A stretch of DNA of 64,000 nt, taken from the NCBI GenBank assembly GCA_028583605.1, contig CM053333.1:27817302-27881301 (forward strand), given 5' to 3'. Origin of the DNA: Dastarcus helophoroides. Its lineage: Eukaryota > Arthropoda > Insecta > Coleoptera > Bothrideridae. The notes beneath the pieces were generated by a model, which saw only the letters and a list, made by a program, of their open reading frames with translations, did no database searches and was not told the origin of the DNA. Within the stretch, counting starts at the first letter, position 1, and each line of letters opens with the position of its first letter. Below, one piece after another: positions 1-12,311 of this stretch. The position numbers were made by a program, and so were the translations under genes.

Positions 1-339
1 AATTTCCACTTTATGAACAATGTTAATTACTATTCACTTCATTTAAATTAATGAAGGTATTAGTCATATAAATAGGGCGCTTTCGCAAAAATGATAAGTT
101 AGTCATCACCTGTGGATTTCATCACAAAATTGTTTTATACTGAAACGTTGACTTGAATAAAAAACACAAAATTTATTAATGGAATCTGACTAAAAAAACA
201 ATGCAGTGAGGAAAAATCCTAACATTCCTCAGAAGAATTAGAACTAAAAAAAAATACGAGATAGAAAATGAAATTTAAGATCGTCTTAGATAAAATTAAA
301 CCTAAATTATATTCCCTAGCTGATATTAAACTAAAAACT
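1..339. other. AT-rich sequence, nothing recognised
   Basis: No coding frame with any family resemblance and no terminal repeats were seen here. Confidence 0.5.
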
Positions 340-1535
340 CTTGTTCTACAAGGTGATTCTAAAAGTAGTACCATAAATTTGGGATCGTATTTTAGAGCCC
401 AAAATAAAACTAAAAGCCTATTGTCGTAAAATGCTTTGTTTCCGAATTACAGGGTGTGAAAGGTTATTTCCTGATTATAGTTTTTTATTGATAGTTGCAT
501 AACGTGTACAGATTATTGAATGAAATTTGGCACAACTTTATACTTTTTGGTACCCTTTCCAAAATCAAAGAAATATTTAACATAACTGAACCAGTGGCGG
601 GTATATCCAGAGGAGTGGTGCGTAAAACGTGCCTTATTTATTTTGTGTTCACTTTTATTGCCGTTCAGTAACAAAAATATAAACTACAAACATTTTAACA
701 TAAAAAAGGTACTGTTACTGAAATTTGATATTTTCAGCGGTTTTCGAGTAAAGTGCATTTTTATATCTGGATGCATTAAAAACGTTCGCCCAAAAATATC
801 GAATGTGACACAGAATTGGCATTGAAATGAAATAAAATAAATAGCATTGACATTTTCATGTTTTTTGTCACCGGTGGCCACCTTGAACAATTTCTGTAAA
901 TAAAAGCTAATATTTTTAAATAAGGTTATTTGCTAAATATTTACGAAACATTTTTTTAAATGTTAATTCAAATTGATTCAATATTAGTTTAAAAAAAATT
1001 ATTGCGAGAGTACATTTTAACTAATTTTATTTTCTCTCATTTCAAAGCCAACTATGTGTCAGATCCGGGATTTTTGTGCAAGCTTTTTTAATGCATCGAG
1101 ATATAAAAATACATTTTACTCGAAAACCGTTGATAATATCAAATTTCAGTAAAAGTTTCTTTTTTATGTAAAAACGTTTCTAGTTTATATTTTTGTTACT
1201 CAACTGCGGTAAAAAAGCGCACAAAATAAATAAGGCACGTTTTAAGCACCACCTCTCTGGATATACTCGCCACTGATTAAGTTCTGTTAATTAATTCTTA
1301 GATTTTTGAAGTTGGCACAAAAAGTTATGAAATTGTGCCAAATTTCATTCAATTATCTGTACACGTTTCGCAACTATTAATAAAAAACTATAATCAGGAA
1401 GTAATCTTCCACACCCTGTAACTCGGAAACGAATCGATTTACGACATATGTTTGTAAAATCTTTTAGTCTTATTTAAGGCTCAAAAATACGATCCTGCAT
1501 TTACGGCACTACTTTTAGAATCACCTTATATACTT
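340..1535. repeat. Foldback repeat with arms of about 480 bp
   Basis: The left arm (about 340-825) reappears inverted at about 1050-1535. Anchor matches include AGGTGATTCTAAAAGTAGTA at 351 against its complement near 1507-1526, the ACAGGGTGTG motif near 450 against CACACCCTG near 1410, and the CAGTGGCGGGTATATCCAG block near 592 against its complement near 1260. The arms differ by frequent substitutions and small indels, so the copy is old. The spacer is about 230 bp. It carries no credible protein frame; the short frames at 643-890 lie in the arms. It looks like a non-autonomous foldback DNA element. The outer ends and target duplication could not be fixed. Confidence 0.75.
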
Positions 1536-1545
1536 ACAGAGCCCA

Positions 1546-3144
1546 ACCAATGAGGTGGCAGTTTTTAATGTTTTTGTCTAAATTCAGCAATTTGTTAATT
1601 CATCCTTTGATTAATACAATCTTATGATCATACATTTTGTTTTGAATGCTGCCGCATTAGGAAAAAAGAAACGTTAAATCTTAAGAAAACATGACAAATT
1701 GAATATGGTGTTCGCATAATTGCTAAATTCAACAGTTCGACGTTCTGATTCAAATTTCGACTTTTTTTTAAATCTCTAAATTTTGACTAAAGTCTAATTT
1801 TATAGATTCAAATTTAATATCAACATTACCTTTACTTAATTAACAGTTATAATATTAAGATAAGATTTAACATTTCCAAGAATTTTTTAGAAAACCATGC
1901 TCTTTTCTTAAAATATTGGCTGTACAAGTAAATTGTTAACTTTATGATCAAATTTTGGAAGTAGGATCAAAGTTTTAAGATAATAGACAACACAATAACC
2001 AATAAGTAAATTACTTTAAAATTGATTACAAATTTTACACAAAAAGTAATAAATTGTCAACATTTCGAATACTACGTACTTCTAAAATAGATGACCTTTA
2101 GCAAAATTAGCTCTAGTTTTATTATTAAATAAGAAAAAACATAAAAGTGAAGGGTTGCCTATTTAAAAAAATGACTTTTTACAATTTATTCAATTAATTT
2201 TTATTCAGCTATTTTACACATCGTGTATTGACATTTATGAAATATCATACGAAATCTAGTAATCAGGCTTTTTTCTGCAACCTAAGAAAACCAAATTAAA
2301 GAGTAAAATGTTCTTTCATGAAAAAATTAATACCTAGTTATTGTTTAGACTACAAATGTCAATATTGACATAAGAAATTTAATATTTTGAAAACTATGAA
2401 ATTATTAAAGTTAAATATTATACACTTCGGTGTAACCGAAAGTACCACTATCTTGAAAATATTTAAGGTCATTTGCTCCCGATCACATTGACGAGATAGT
2501 TTCAAAATTGTTGGATGCTTAATTTTTGAGAAATCGATCGATTTAATTTGTCGTGGAATATCCTGTACAAACACTAAAAAAAGTCAGAAAGAAAAATGGG
2601 AAAGAAGTTCTGATTTTAAATTCTACATTTAAAATCTCTCGAAACGTCAAAATTGCCGTTTTAAAATAAAAATTGTAGTCAAAAAAAAACCAAAAGTGCA
2701 AGTTTATTTTTGAGATCAAATCGATGCTGGGTCGTATCAGTTTAAATTCCAACGCAGAGATGAACTCGATGTTTCCTAATCAATTAAATTAGTAATCAGG
2801 TTGAGAATGCTCGTTCGGCTGGCGAAATGCGTATAGCGATGCCGATGTGGTAAAGGAATAAAACATTCTTTGGAGACCACCAGTCCCTTGAAGCGCCAAT
2901 CTCCTTTAAAAAAATTAAAGTTATATTACTCGCACAGATATACGTACACACCAATTTGTTTACCTCAATACTTATTAATAAGTGAGAAAAAAAATTATGA
3001 AATTCGTAATATTTGATTTATTTTTATTTTAGACTTACCTAACCTTCCAGTTCCAGTGAAAAGAAAACGCATAGTTGACTTGATAGTTAACGCATACGTC
3101 TAATGACTTGTAGTCGCTAGGGATTTGGGGTTCGTGAGAGTTTG
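1546..3144. other. AT-rich intergenic sequence
   Basis: No gene, TIR pair or RNA gene could be supported. Short minus-strand frames at 2359-2752 are compositionally driven and match nothing I recognise. Confidence 0.45.
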
Positions 3145-3148
3145 ATAC

Positions 3149-3504
3149 TGTTGCGGGCTTATCGGTTCGAATTGATTATTAACACGTGAATTGAATAATA
3201 CCCACTTTATTTTTGAACTAAACTCGGAACACTACAACTGAATAATGGACTCACTTATTTACTTCCAACTACTAACTCACTAATTACACTGACTGACTCT
3301 AACTGATTCGAGGGAAAGGCGACCGCCTTATATAGTTTTGGCTCCCAGGTTCTAGAAAAATCCCGCAGATAAGGCGTATCGTTTGCCAAACTTTCTGGAA
3401 CGCTTATCTGCCGTTTGCTTCGTTATTGTGGCCGCTTTCCCCTTATCAGATCTTTCTAGAAAATTTTCTTACGTACTAAATTCTATAATTTACATTTCGT
3501 TACA
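3149..3504 (-). mobile_element. Solo Gypsy-type LTR
   Basis: It starts TGTTGCGGGC and ends CGTTACA on the plus strand, which is TGTAACG to CCGCAACA in element sense. It is flanked by ATAC at 3145-3148 and at 3505-3508, a 4-bp target duplication. It is closely related to the LTRs at 28419 and 51603 and more distantly to the LTRs of the Gypsy element at 17611. It shares the block with GATAAGGGGAAAG, GCAGATAAG and the AACGCTTATCTGCCG complement. No internal region remains, so it is a recombined solo LTR. Confidence 0.85.
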
Positions 3505-3508
3505 ATAC

Positions 3509-4844
3509 ACTTTTAGGCTAAAACGTTCAATTCAAATCTGTTATCTTTATTAGATATATTACAGTAATTAATATAGATACTGTGTATAATATCTGGATAT
3601 TATGTATAATATTTACCAAATTTAGTCAATGTGACTTAAATCACTTTATCTAGCCTGTATGTATGAGGTCTGACTAAATTTGATCAAAGTCTATTTATCT
3701 GTATAAAGTGATGAATATATTATTATTAGTGGCTAGAAATGTTGGTCATTTTACATAATGAGTTGCAATTATGTATAATAACTAATTAATTACATTTATC
3801 GTGGTTCAATATAATTGTAAATTATTATTCACTCCTAGTAAATAGAAATCGAAGTCGTTATTTTTCGTATGATCGAATGTATATGTAGCTTTTTTTTAGT
3901 ATACAATATATTAATTGGATTCCTTATATAATTTTATGTCTGAATTGTCCTAAAAGCGACGTACACTAGTTGTAGCTGTTGAACCTATTTACATTACAGG
4001 AAACAAAATTGAAAGGATCGAATAATTGCCTAGAGGGCTATCAAGGCAAGGTTGTGGACGATCCAAATCGCAGGATATGGTAAAAAAGAAAAGGTAGGCG
4101 GTGAATAAACCACGTAAAATGGTGTGCGTCGATCTCGATTACCTTACACATACCCCTTCTGCAACATGTCGGTACTTTATTATGTTTCTGGTATGAAACA
4201 AACAACAAGAAAAACTATAAAACTTATTATCAAAAATTACAATGTTGCACGTATACTGATTATTTGAAAAAAAAAAAAATAAACGCAATGTGAAACTTAT
4301 AATTATTTTGCTTGGGATATTGTGCGCTATGCATAAGTATATTAGAACTATTCCGCTGTTGCCGGATTTAATTCCTATAAGCAGCATACATAAAAATGTA
4401 AAAATTATATTTCCATTAGTGTAATAGAAGAATCTTTGGATCTTAGAATTATTGTTCGGAGTTTACGTAGTAGTGATGAATGACGCAATTTTTAATCGAC
4501 AAATTATAACTAAACAAGTAAGTCAGAAAAAAAATATTTTGCAGACATCGTTGCGTGCATCGTGCGACATAGGTTAATATCTGAAAAATACTATTAAACG
4601 GGTGTCCACTCAATCAGATCTTCAGAAAAGGCTCCTCTTTTCGAAAAAAATAATTTAACATTAATAAAATCTGTTAAAATTTTCAGTTGAAATATAAAAT
4701 TCAAAATTTTGAGTTATAATTGAAAAAGGAAAAAAATATTATGTAAAATCGGAATTTTGAATAAATAAAACTTGAAATTGGAAAAAATGCTTAAAATTTG
4801 CTTGTAAAACATTTTCAGTGTTTTTAATTTAAACCCTACAAATA
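3509..4844. other. AT-rich intergenic sequence
   Basis: Nothing gene-like was recognised. The frame at 4139-4387 on the minus strand has no family resemblance. Confidence 0.4.
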
Positions 4845-5215
4845 AATCCTTGTCTTCTGGGAACTCTCCTAGAGAGCAACCGCTTCGCTAGGTGGCAGTG
4901 TTTCAACTGTTGGTAGTTCAGCTACCTATGATTCACTATACACGCCTGGAGGGCTGCATGAATTTGTAGTCTAGGTTGCATTCTTCTTGCATACGACATT
5001 GTTGGCGATGGCCATAGTTTCTCTACGGACCAATAGGTGGTAGTACTAAGAGTCACTCGCTTGACGCCTGTGAATGTTTTAGTACTTACTTGTCGGAACA
5101 TTTGTTAGCATTCGAGTTGGATATACCACACTGACGAGATCTAACAAGATCGAAACCGGTATTTGGTTTCCAAACTTCGAATCTAATAAATGTTCAAACC
5201 TATTAGTATGTGCAT
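4845..5215 (+). mobile_element. Probable Penelope-like retroelement terminal fragment
   Basis: This stretch has markedly more balanced base composition than its AT-rich surroundings and ends with a hammerhead ribozyme motif at 5121-5167. Hammerheads of this minimal type are known from the terminal repeats of Penelope-like elements. No reverse transcriptase or GIY-YIG frame remains, so the assignment rests on the ribozyme and composition. It is either a truncated terminal repeat or a short non-autonomous derivative. Confidence 0.45.
5121..5167 (+). ncRNA. Hammerhead ribozyme motif (type I, minimal stem III)
   Basis: Core CTGACGA is at 5131-5137. Stem II is GATCT (5138-5142) pairing with AGATC (5147-5151) around loop AACA. 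GAAA is at 5152-5155. The expected cleavage triplet GTA is at 5159-5161. Stem I forms between 5125-5130 and 5162-5167 with one C-T mismatch. Stem III would be only one or two base pairs, as known for Penelope-associated hammerheads, which may act as dimers. All invariant core bases I can place are present. Catalytic activity is inferred, not shown. Confidence 0.65.
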
Positions 5216-7907
5216 TATAGAATCCTACAAATAAATGTTGAAATTATAACAAATAAATGTCAATTTCTCCAGAAAAAGTTAAAATTTTAAACTATAATTT
5301 TAGGGATCAAATAATAATAAATGCCAATTAAAATAAAAATTTGAATAAATAGGCAAACTAAAAAAACACGCAAAAAACCAACCAGAATTTCGAACCGGAA
5401 CTAAACCGTTATCTTTGACGGAACGAAACCGAAAAAAAAAATATCGGTTTATTTCGGTTCGTCGAATTTATATACTTAAAATAGTCTCTACTTTACACTA
5501 AAAATTGAAATTTTTATTTGAAATTTTAATTTTTTTTTAATTTTACATAATTCCGTGCAATTTTCATGTCATCTTCATTTCTCATTTTTGATTAAATTAG
5601 CTAAGAATATCGCAATTTCACATTTTCTAGAAAATGTTGACTTTATTCTCAAAATTTCAACCCAAATTAAAATTTTAAGTTTTTAAAATTTTAATTTTAA
5701 AATTTTTATTTTTTACTAAAATCTTTTTTCAAGATTTTCCACTTTTTCTTGAAATTTGGACTTTTATCTGGAAATTATTCAAAATAATTAAAATAAAAAA
5801 AAATCCTCTGTTGTATCTTTGGAATAAAGGAGTAGCGTGTTTTTTATTCAAGCTAGGGAAACTCGGTTTTCCTTACATTTTTTTGCAAATACGAGTTTTT
5901 CTAAAAACTTTTTTTAAAAAATTCAAAATTTAATTTCCTGTTGCCGACTTCCTAAATCTTTCAAAAATTCCAAAATGTAATTTTTTCTCAAAATGTTCGC
6001 TAAAATCTCTCAGTTTCAAATTTAACTTAGCAATTTGTAAATTTCAATTTAAAATTTCAACAAAAAATCCAACATAATATTCCAGTTTAATCCGGGATCT
6101 TGACATTGAGGTCAAAATTTTTACAAAAATTTGAAATGGTCACATGTTAGAAAATGGATAATTTAAACGTGCAATGATTTTGTTTACTTTAAAATAGTAA
6201 TTTTGTTTCTGAAAACTTCTCAGGATTTCGACTTTAGCCTCAAAACTGCGATTTGTTTAAAATTTAGAAATCAAATTTGTGTGTTCTTTTAAATATTGGG
6301 TAAATGCTTTTGCTAAATTTCTGGTATAAACTCGAAAGTTCGGCCCTTTGCTCCTTGAACTTTTGTGTCAAAAATCCGTTCTAAAAAATTTTAAATTTAT
6401 TCACAAACTTTTTAGCTACAGCTGAAATTATTTCTAAAATTTCGTCTTTAAAATTGAAATTCGCGTTTATTTTTTCCAGAAAATTTGTTGTTGATCTAAT
6501 TTTTTTATAGAAAATTCAACTTTGGAAATAATTAAAATTGCACTTTTGTGGAATTTTTTACTTTTATTCTTAAAATTTAAATTTTCATTAAAAATTTCAA
6601 ATGTTTGCTTAAAATATTAGCAGAAGTTAGATTTCAAACGCAAAAGTGCTAATTTGAATTTAAAAATTTTAAGTTATTTTTTATTTTGAACATTAATTTA
6701 AAATCTCAAAAGAATATCAAAATATCAAGAAAAAAACAACATTTTTAAAAGCCTTTGTTTTGAGGAAAAACAAATTAAATTAGTCACAAACAATTTTTCA
6801 AAATTATTCTTAAAATTTCGAGTCCTGTAAAATTTGAGCTTTCGGACTAAAGGTTGAATATTCGAAAATTCCAAATTCAAACTTGTATTTGTCAACTTTT
6901 TATAGTCCAAGTCTCAACTCATAATTTTAAGTAAAAATGCCTTTAATTAAAGAACAAAAGTCAACATGTCGAGGAAAAGGGTTAGGAAGTTGTTAGAGAA
7001 AGACTTAATTTTGTTTAAAGTTAAAATTTTAGAACAAAATAATAATGAAAAGTACATACAAGTTTAAACTTAAAACTTCAAAAGAAAAAAGTTAAAATAT
7101 CAAAAACAGGTGAACATATTAAACAAAACTTTCTAAAAAATTTTACTTTTTCTAGAAATTTTGAAGTTTTCAGCAACATTTCCAGAAAAAAAATCGAATA
7201 TTTGGGTTTAAAGTCAACATTTCTAAATTAGGGTAGAAATTTTGAAAACTCTTTTTTTAAGCAAATTTAAAATTCTTTTTTTTAAATTGTTACTGTCCCG
7301 CAAAATGTTAATTCAAAACTTTTTATTTTATAATTTTTGATTAAAAAAGATCAAATGAAAATAAAAAAGTTTTTATTTATTTTTTTACTTTGATTTTTTT
7401 AATTGGAAGTTCTAGAAAAGTAAAGTCGAAACAATAAAAATCAATTTTATTAGAAAAAGCGAGTCAAAGTCAAAACTTCGATAGAGAACCAAAATTATCA
7501 AAAAAGAGCGAAAAGTCTCAAATTTCCGATTTTAATCGCCAAAGTTCGTATATTCTAGAAGTTTTCAACTTTAAGGTATATATTCTTCATGGTGAACAAA
7601 GATATATAATTTAGGATTTTTATGAAAATTTCGAGTTTAAATTTGAAATATCTAAACCCGGAATTCCGATTTAGTTTTTTATAAAATTTAGGTTTTTCTA
7701 GAAATTTCAACTTAAAATGAACTCAAAATTCAGAGTTTCAACCTGATATTTTTAAACTTGAAAAATAGAAAATATTTTTCCTCAATTTTAGGCAAGGTCA
7801 GAGTAGTTACGTTTTATAATATTAAAGAACATTTTTCAAATTATGTTCATCAATTATTAATTCGAAAAACTTTAAAAAATCAATCAAAAAATGAGCCACC
7901 CGGAACT

Positions 7908-10900
7908 AGAGAATTCGATCCCGGTCCTTATTTCTAATTCCGGGATTTCGGGATTATGTTTGGTTAATCCCGGAATCCCGGGATTATTACAGTATTGAGA
8001 GTTACGAATAAAAGAGAAGAAACTTTTATAGAAGTCAGCTTTTTAATTAACAAATGAAAATTTAGACAGCAATCAATGCAATCAAAATTTAGACAAAAAT
8101 TAATGTATTTTTCTCACTCTTCTAACTAATCAAACCAACCAGACTTTTAAAATCTTTCACTGTTTATGTTATAATTATTCTTTTTCAACATCTTTTTAAG
8201 CTTACATGAATTAAAAAAAACCTTTGTGTGGCTAACTATGGAAACTATGGTAGGTGGCAAACTGGAACTTTCAGTCGTCCGAGGTAGTACCACCCCACGT
8301 ATCACTACGAGGCGGTGAAATGATGTTTTCATCATGTTTCCGTCTTTGACACGTTAGTCGGTTTCTGCTGTTCTTCTTTCCTCATCCTGTCCTTTTCCTT
8401 ATTTCCCTATTTCATCTACTCTGATTTTTTCTTCTAATTACTAAAAATAAAGATGATGGATTCTCTTCGTGCAAAAAATTCCGGACGTAAACTTCCCTCC
8501 CGTTCGGATGTCCGGGTGGAGGGTGTACGAGGGAATTCAAAATCTAAACTAGATTCATCAACACCTTCAAAAGAAAAGACCTCATGTGCTGTCTCTGACG
8601 GAAACCCGAGTCTCCCCATCCATCAATACAGTCCATTTGTTTTGCCCTAACTACGACTTGCACACAAAACCTCGACACAAGAGGGAAATTTGTGCTTTTA
8701 CGCGAGGCGACCTGTCCTGTCAACGAAAAGAAGTACTGGAATCTGCTGATCATGATGTGATTTGGCTGAAAATCTGCTCCAAAAACGAAGTAATATTCAT
8801 TTGTTCACTTTATTTGTCTCCTAACAATCCCTCATACAGACAGCTCTTCTCTTATCTCTCCGTAACCTTTGATCACCTACAGACGAATTATCTAAAAGCT
8901 GAGGTTGTCTTTTTCTCGGTGACTTCAATGTACACAACATCCCCTGGTTAAGGTTATCTTTTCGAACTGACGAAGTGGGAAGGGTGGCAGAGGCTTTCGC
9001 CATCACTTGTGGACTATCGCAATTAGTTGAGGAACCCACAAGAATTTCTGATGTAGATACCCATAAACCTAATCTGCTCGACCTTTTTCTTACAAATTCA
9101 TCAAATTCGTATAAAATCTCTGTGACATCACCGCTTGGAAATTTGGATCACAAGCTTGTATCTGCCTCTCGCTCGTTTCATATACCACCTTCTTCGCAGA
9201 CGCAGTCCCGTAGAGTTTGGCACTTTAACTCTGCAAATTGGGAAAAAATAAGAGACTTCTTTGCATCTTTCTCATGGCAGGGAGTCTGCTTTAACTCAGA
9301 CAACCCTTCGTTAGTCGCCGAATCCATCACGGAAACTATCCTGATTGGAATGGAATGCTCAATTCCCCACTCCCAAAAGAAGTCTGCCTCCAGTAAATCT
9401 TGGTTCAGTAAAAAATGTGCTCTGGCTGTCTCCTGCAAAAATTGCGCATATCGTCGTTGACGCAATAATCCCTCAGTCGAGACTCGGACCATACTTGTAG
9501 AAGCACGAAATACTTGTAAACAGTTTATTGACGAGGCAAAATGTGATTTCGATTGTCAAGTGCGCCAGAGACTTATCAGCTGTCTGAACGGTTCCAGGTC
9601 CTTTTGGGAATTTGCAAAGTCGATTATAAAGTATTTTACACCTTCGAATTTTCCACCTTTACTCGATGAAAATAGCAATATTGCTGCTACCTTCAAGGAA
9701 AAGGCTGACATGTTAGCCTTAATGTTTGCTGAAAATTCCAATCTTGATTCTCGAAATGCAGAACCTCGTATTCTTCCTAAGGTTGGCACTTCGATGCCTG
9801 AAGTTGTTTTCAGACAACGCACAAGTAGGAAGATTCTCCTTAAGCTCGACACCTCGGAAGCTTCTGGCCTTGATGGTATTTCCGCTGTTGTTAATAAGAA
9901 GTGCGCCCCAGAGTTGACTCCTGTCCTAAGCAAATTGTTCACACTCTCTTACAACAAATGTGTATTTCCTAACATCTGGAAATTTGCTAGGGTGCAGCCT
10001 GTCTCTAAAAAGGGAAAAAAGAATCTGGCTAACAACTATCGCCCTATATCTTTGTTACCCGTTATATCTAAAGTAATGGAAAACGTTATCAACATCAAGA
10101 TTCTCAAATATATGGAAAAAAATAGAATCAGCTCCGACAGGCCATACGGTTTTAGACCACAACGTTCCACTGGCGATCTACTGGCATATGTTACTCATCT
10201 CATGTAACTCAGCTATGAAAAAACATGGTGAGTCCAGGATTGTGGCATTGAATATCTCAAAGGCTTTCGACAGAGTCTGGCACCGATCTCTTCTCGCCAA
10301 ATTAACATCTTATGGTCTTCCTCCTGGACTCTGTCATTTGATATCCAATTTTCTCGCTGACAGATCTCTTCAAGTCTTCGTCGATGGCATCTCATCCGAG
10401 ATATTTGCGAATAACGCAGGGGTGCCCCAGGGGTCTGCTCTGTCTCCTACTCTATTTCTGTTACACATAAACGATCTCTTAGCTTCAACTTTCAATCCTA
10501 TATACAGCTACGCAGATGATAGTAACCTTGTGTCATTTTTTTTTCCGACAAACCATTATCTATCGCTGCTTTAGATCAACTAAGAAAACAGCAGATACAA
10601 ACAATTAATTGGGATCTCGAGATTATTCTGGAATGGAGTAAGAACAATTTGGTCGACTTCAATGCTTCAAAAACTCAGGCCGCGGTTTTCTCTAAGAAAA
10701 CATCAAGGGATAATGCAACAAATATGCCAATGGACGGTAAAATCCTTCCGATGGGATCTAATCTATCTATCCTAGGAGTAAATGCTAGCACTAATTTCTC
10801 TTGGGACGATCATGTGCGCGCCATTGCCAAATCCGCCTCTCAGAAGCTAGGCTTTCTTTTTAGAGCTAAAAAGTACTTCACATTTCATCAGCTATTAACA

Positions 10901-11787
10901 TTATACAAAGCTCAAATTAGGCCAAAACTAGAATACTGTTCTCCTGTTTGAAGTTTAGCCCCAAAACACACTTTAGCTCCCTTGGATTCAATTCAAAGAA
11001 GAGCGATTCGCCTAATTGATTACGAGAGTCTGACCGATGGTGACTTGTCTCTTTTCTAGAAGTACAATCATGGAAGATGGTCCCAGGAACTAATAGGATT
11101 GATCCCTCCAAGGGCAAGATTCTTGAGGCTTACTAGACAGTCGGAGACAGCAAATTCCTGTACGGTCCAGCTTGACACAGTGAGGACTTCTGTCTACGGA
11201 GACTTTTTTTTCTATAGAACTTCCAAGTTATGGAACTTGTTACCGAAAGGAATTTTTCCCAAAAATTACAACCTATCCTTATTTAAGAAGGCGGTTCATC
11301 GCCATCTATCCTTGTTTCCACATCCTACTCGCAGTGCTTTGAAAGCATAATGGGGTTACCCTTTGCGAGTGGATTAAACTTGAAAAAATAAATAAAAATA
11401 AACTTTTAAAATTAGCAAAATTCCTTTTTAACATAAAGTGATGACCATGATAATGATGACTTTTATGTAACTCCTCACAGTAGCTAACAAAAAGCAAAAA
11501 GTATTAACATTTCTATTAAATATAAAGAAAATAATAATAATATGAACATTCTAATTTGAATATGGATAATATGATCTGAGAAATAACAATACTTCCGTCA
11601 CCAAACTTTGCATGCATAGCAACCGCGTTGGGTTAATTTATGATACTTGCTTTGTATTTTAAATTAAAAAGATGAGATATGTACAGTGTGATGTCAATCC
11701 CGAAAATCCCGGGATCAGAAAAATTTAATCCCGAAAATGTCGGTACTGAATAGTGGTCAGGATCCCGGTTTTCGGTTCAGTTCCGGG
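7908..11787. mobile_element. Element inserted in copy A; carries the non-LTR retrotransposon
   Basis: Comparison with copy B, where sequence corresponding to 7900 and 11790 is contiguous near 26100, indicates an insertion. The segment is flanked by CCGGAACT at 7900-7907 and 11788-11795, a candidate 8-bp target duplication. Both ends are dense in ATCCCGGGATT-type motifs (7920-7990 and 11697-11770). Outer parts at 8000-8260 and 11405-11690 contain nothing coding. Exact termini are uncertain because the right junction lies in a long palindrome. Confidence 0.5.
8450..11400 (+). pseudogene. Degenerate Jockey/CR1-type non-LTR retrotransposon (endonuclease-reverse transcriptase)
   Basis: An APE-type endonuclease region begins near 8586 (ETRVSPSIN, then GDFNVHNIPW after a frame change near 8920 and LGNLDHKLV near 9136). 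The reverse transcriptase follows: SGLDGIS near 9865, NYRPISLLPVISKVMEN near 10035, GFRPQRSTGDLLAYVTH near 10150, NISKAFDRVWH near 10251, GVPQGSALSPTLFLLHINDLL near 10420, and the catalytic YADD at 10509-10520. The C-terminal tail ends with TAA at 11348-11350, followed by an A-rich AATAAATAAAAATAAA tail near 11390. It is dead: stops at 9458 and 10949 and frameshifts near 8920, 10200 and 10535. No convincing ORF1 was found upstream, so it may be 5'-truncated. Fragments of the same family lie at 46442-47240 and 54533-55683. Confidence 0.9.
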
Positions 11788-11808
11788 CCGGAACTGAACC
11801 GAAAACCG
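11766..11808. repeat. Perfect 43-bp palindrome
   Basis: Arms 11766-11786 and 11788-11808 are perfect 21-bp inverted copies around a single G at 11787. The arm is the sub-terminal AACCGAAAACCG-type motif of the surrounding hAT-like family. It sits exactly at the right junction of the inserted segment. Confidence 0.9.
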
Positions 11809-12206
11809 AAAAAAACCGTTATTTTTGTCGGAACAAAAACCGGAACTGAACCGGTATAATTTTTTGCTGAAACAAAAACTGAAAACCGAAACGAAAAAAT
11901 AGCGGTTCGAAGCCCTGCAAAAAACAATAGTAAACCAATCGATCATAATAGTAAAACAAAAATGTTTTGTTGAAATTAGAAGTTTTGAGTCACGACTAAA
12001 AACTGGAATAATTAACCACCTACATTCTAAATTAGAAATTTTTGGAGAAAGAAGTGTGTTTATGCGCCCCTGATAGCTGGCACTCGGATATTGATTGATT
12101 TTTTTTGAAAAAGGTTTCATCTGATCATAAATACAAATAGTTGCTTTTTGGCGGTAATGTATTTTTTCAGATTTTTAGAACTAAAGTGGGAAAAGGATTG
12201 TGATAA

Positions 12207-12311
12207 CGTGGGTGTTTGACCCTGAAATGAACCGAAATAAACCGATAATATTTTCCGGCTTAGCTTCGGTTTTCGTTCAGTTTTCAGTTTTACGTTCATT
12301 TCACTGCAAGC
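12207..12311 (-). repeat. Fragment of hAT-like terminal region
   Basis: Read on the minus strand it begins near CAGAGCTTGCAG and continues with repeated GAACGAAAACCG and CGGTTTATTTCGG motifs, matching the sub-terminal style of the elements at 5379 and 21340. No partner end was identified. Confidence 0.4.

Larger units (their letters stand above)
5379..11917. mobile_element. hAT-like non-autonomous element, copy A, with large nested insertion
   Basis: The left end near 5379 includes TTCGAACCGG and the right end reads CGGTTCGAAGCCCTG, giving a TTCGAACCG-containing inverted end. CAAAAAAC occurs at 5371-5378 and 11918-11925, an 8-bp direct repeat fitting hAT; because it is A-rich, chance is not excluded. 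Sub-terminal GGAAC/AACCG motifs recur at both ends. The body at 5480-7890 is AT-rich filler, T-rich at first and A-rich later, without coding frames. It is clearly paralogous to 21340-26218: matching blocks include GCCGACTTCC, CTTTTGTGTCAAAA, ACAAACTTTTTAG and AAGTCAACATGTCG. Relative to copy B it contains an extra segment from 7908 to 11787. Confidence 0.6.

Noticed and set aside
4139..4387. 82-codon minus-strand frame as a gene
   Set aside because: Homopolymer-driven composition, no start context and no recognisable domain.
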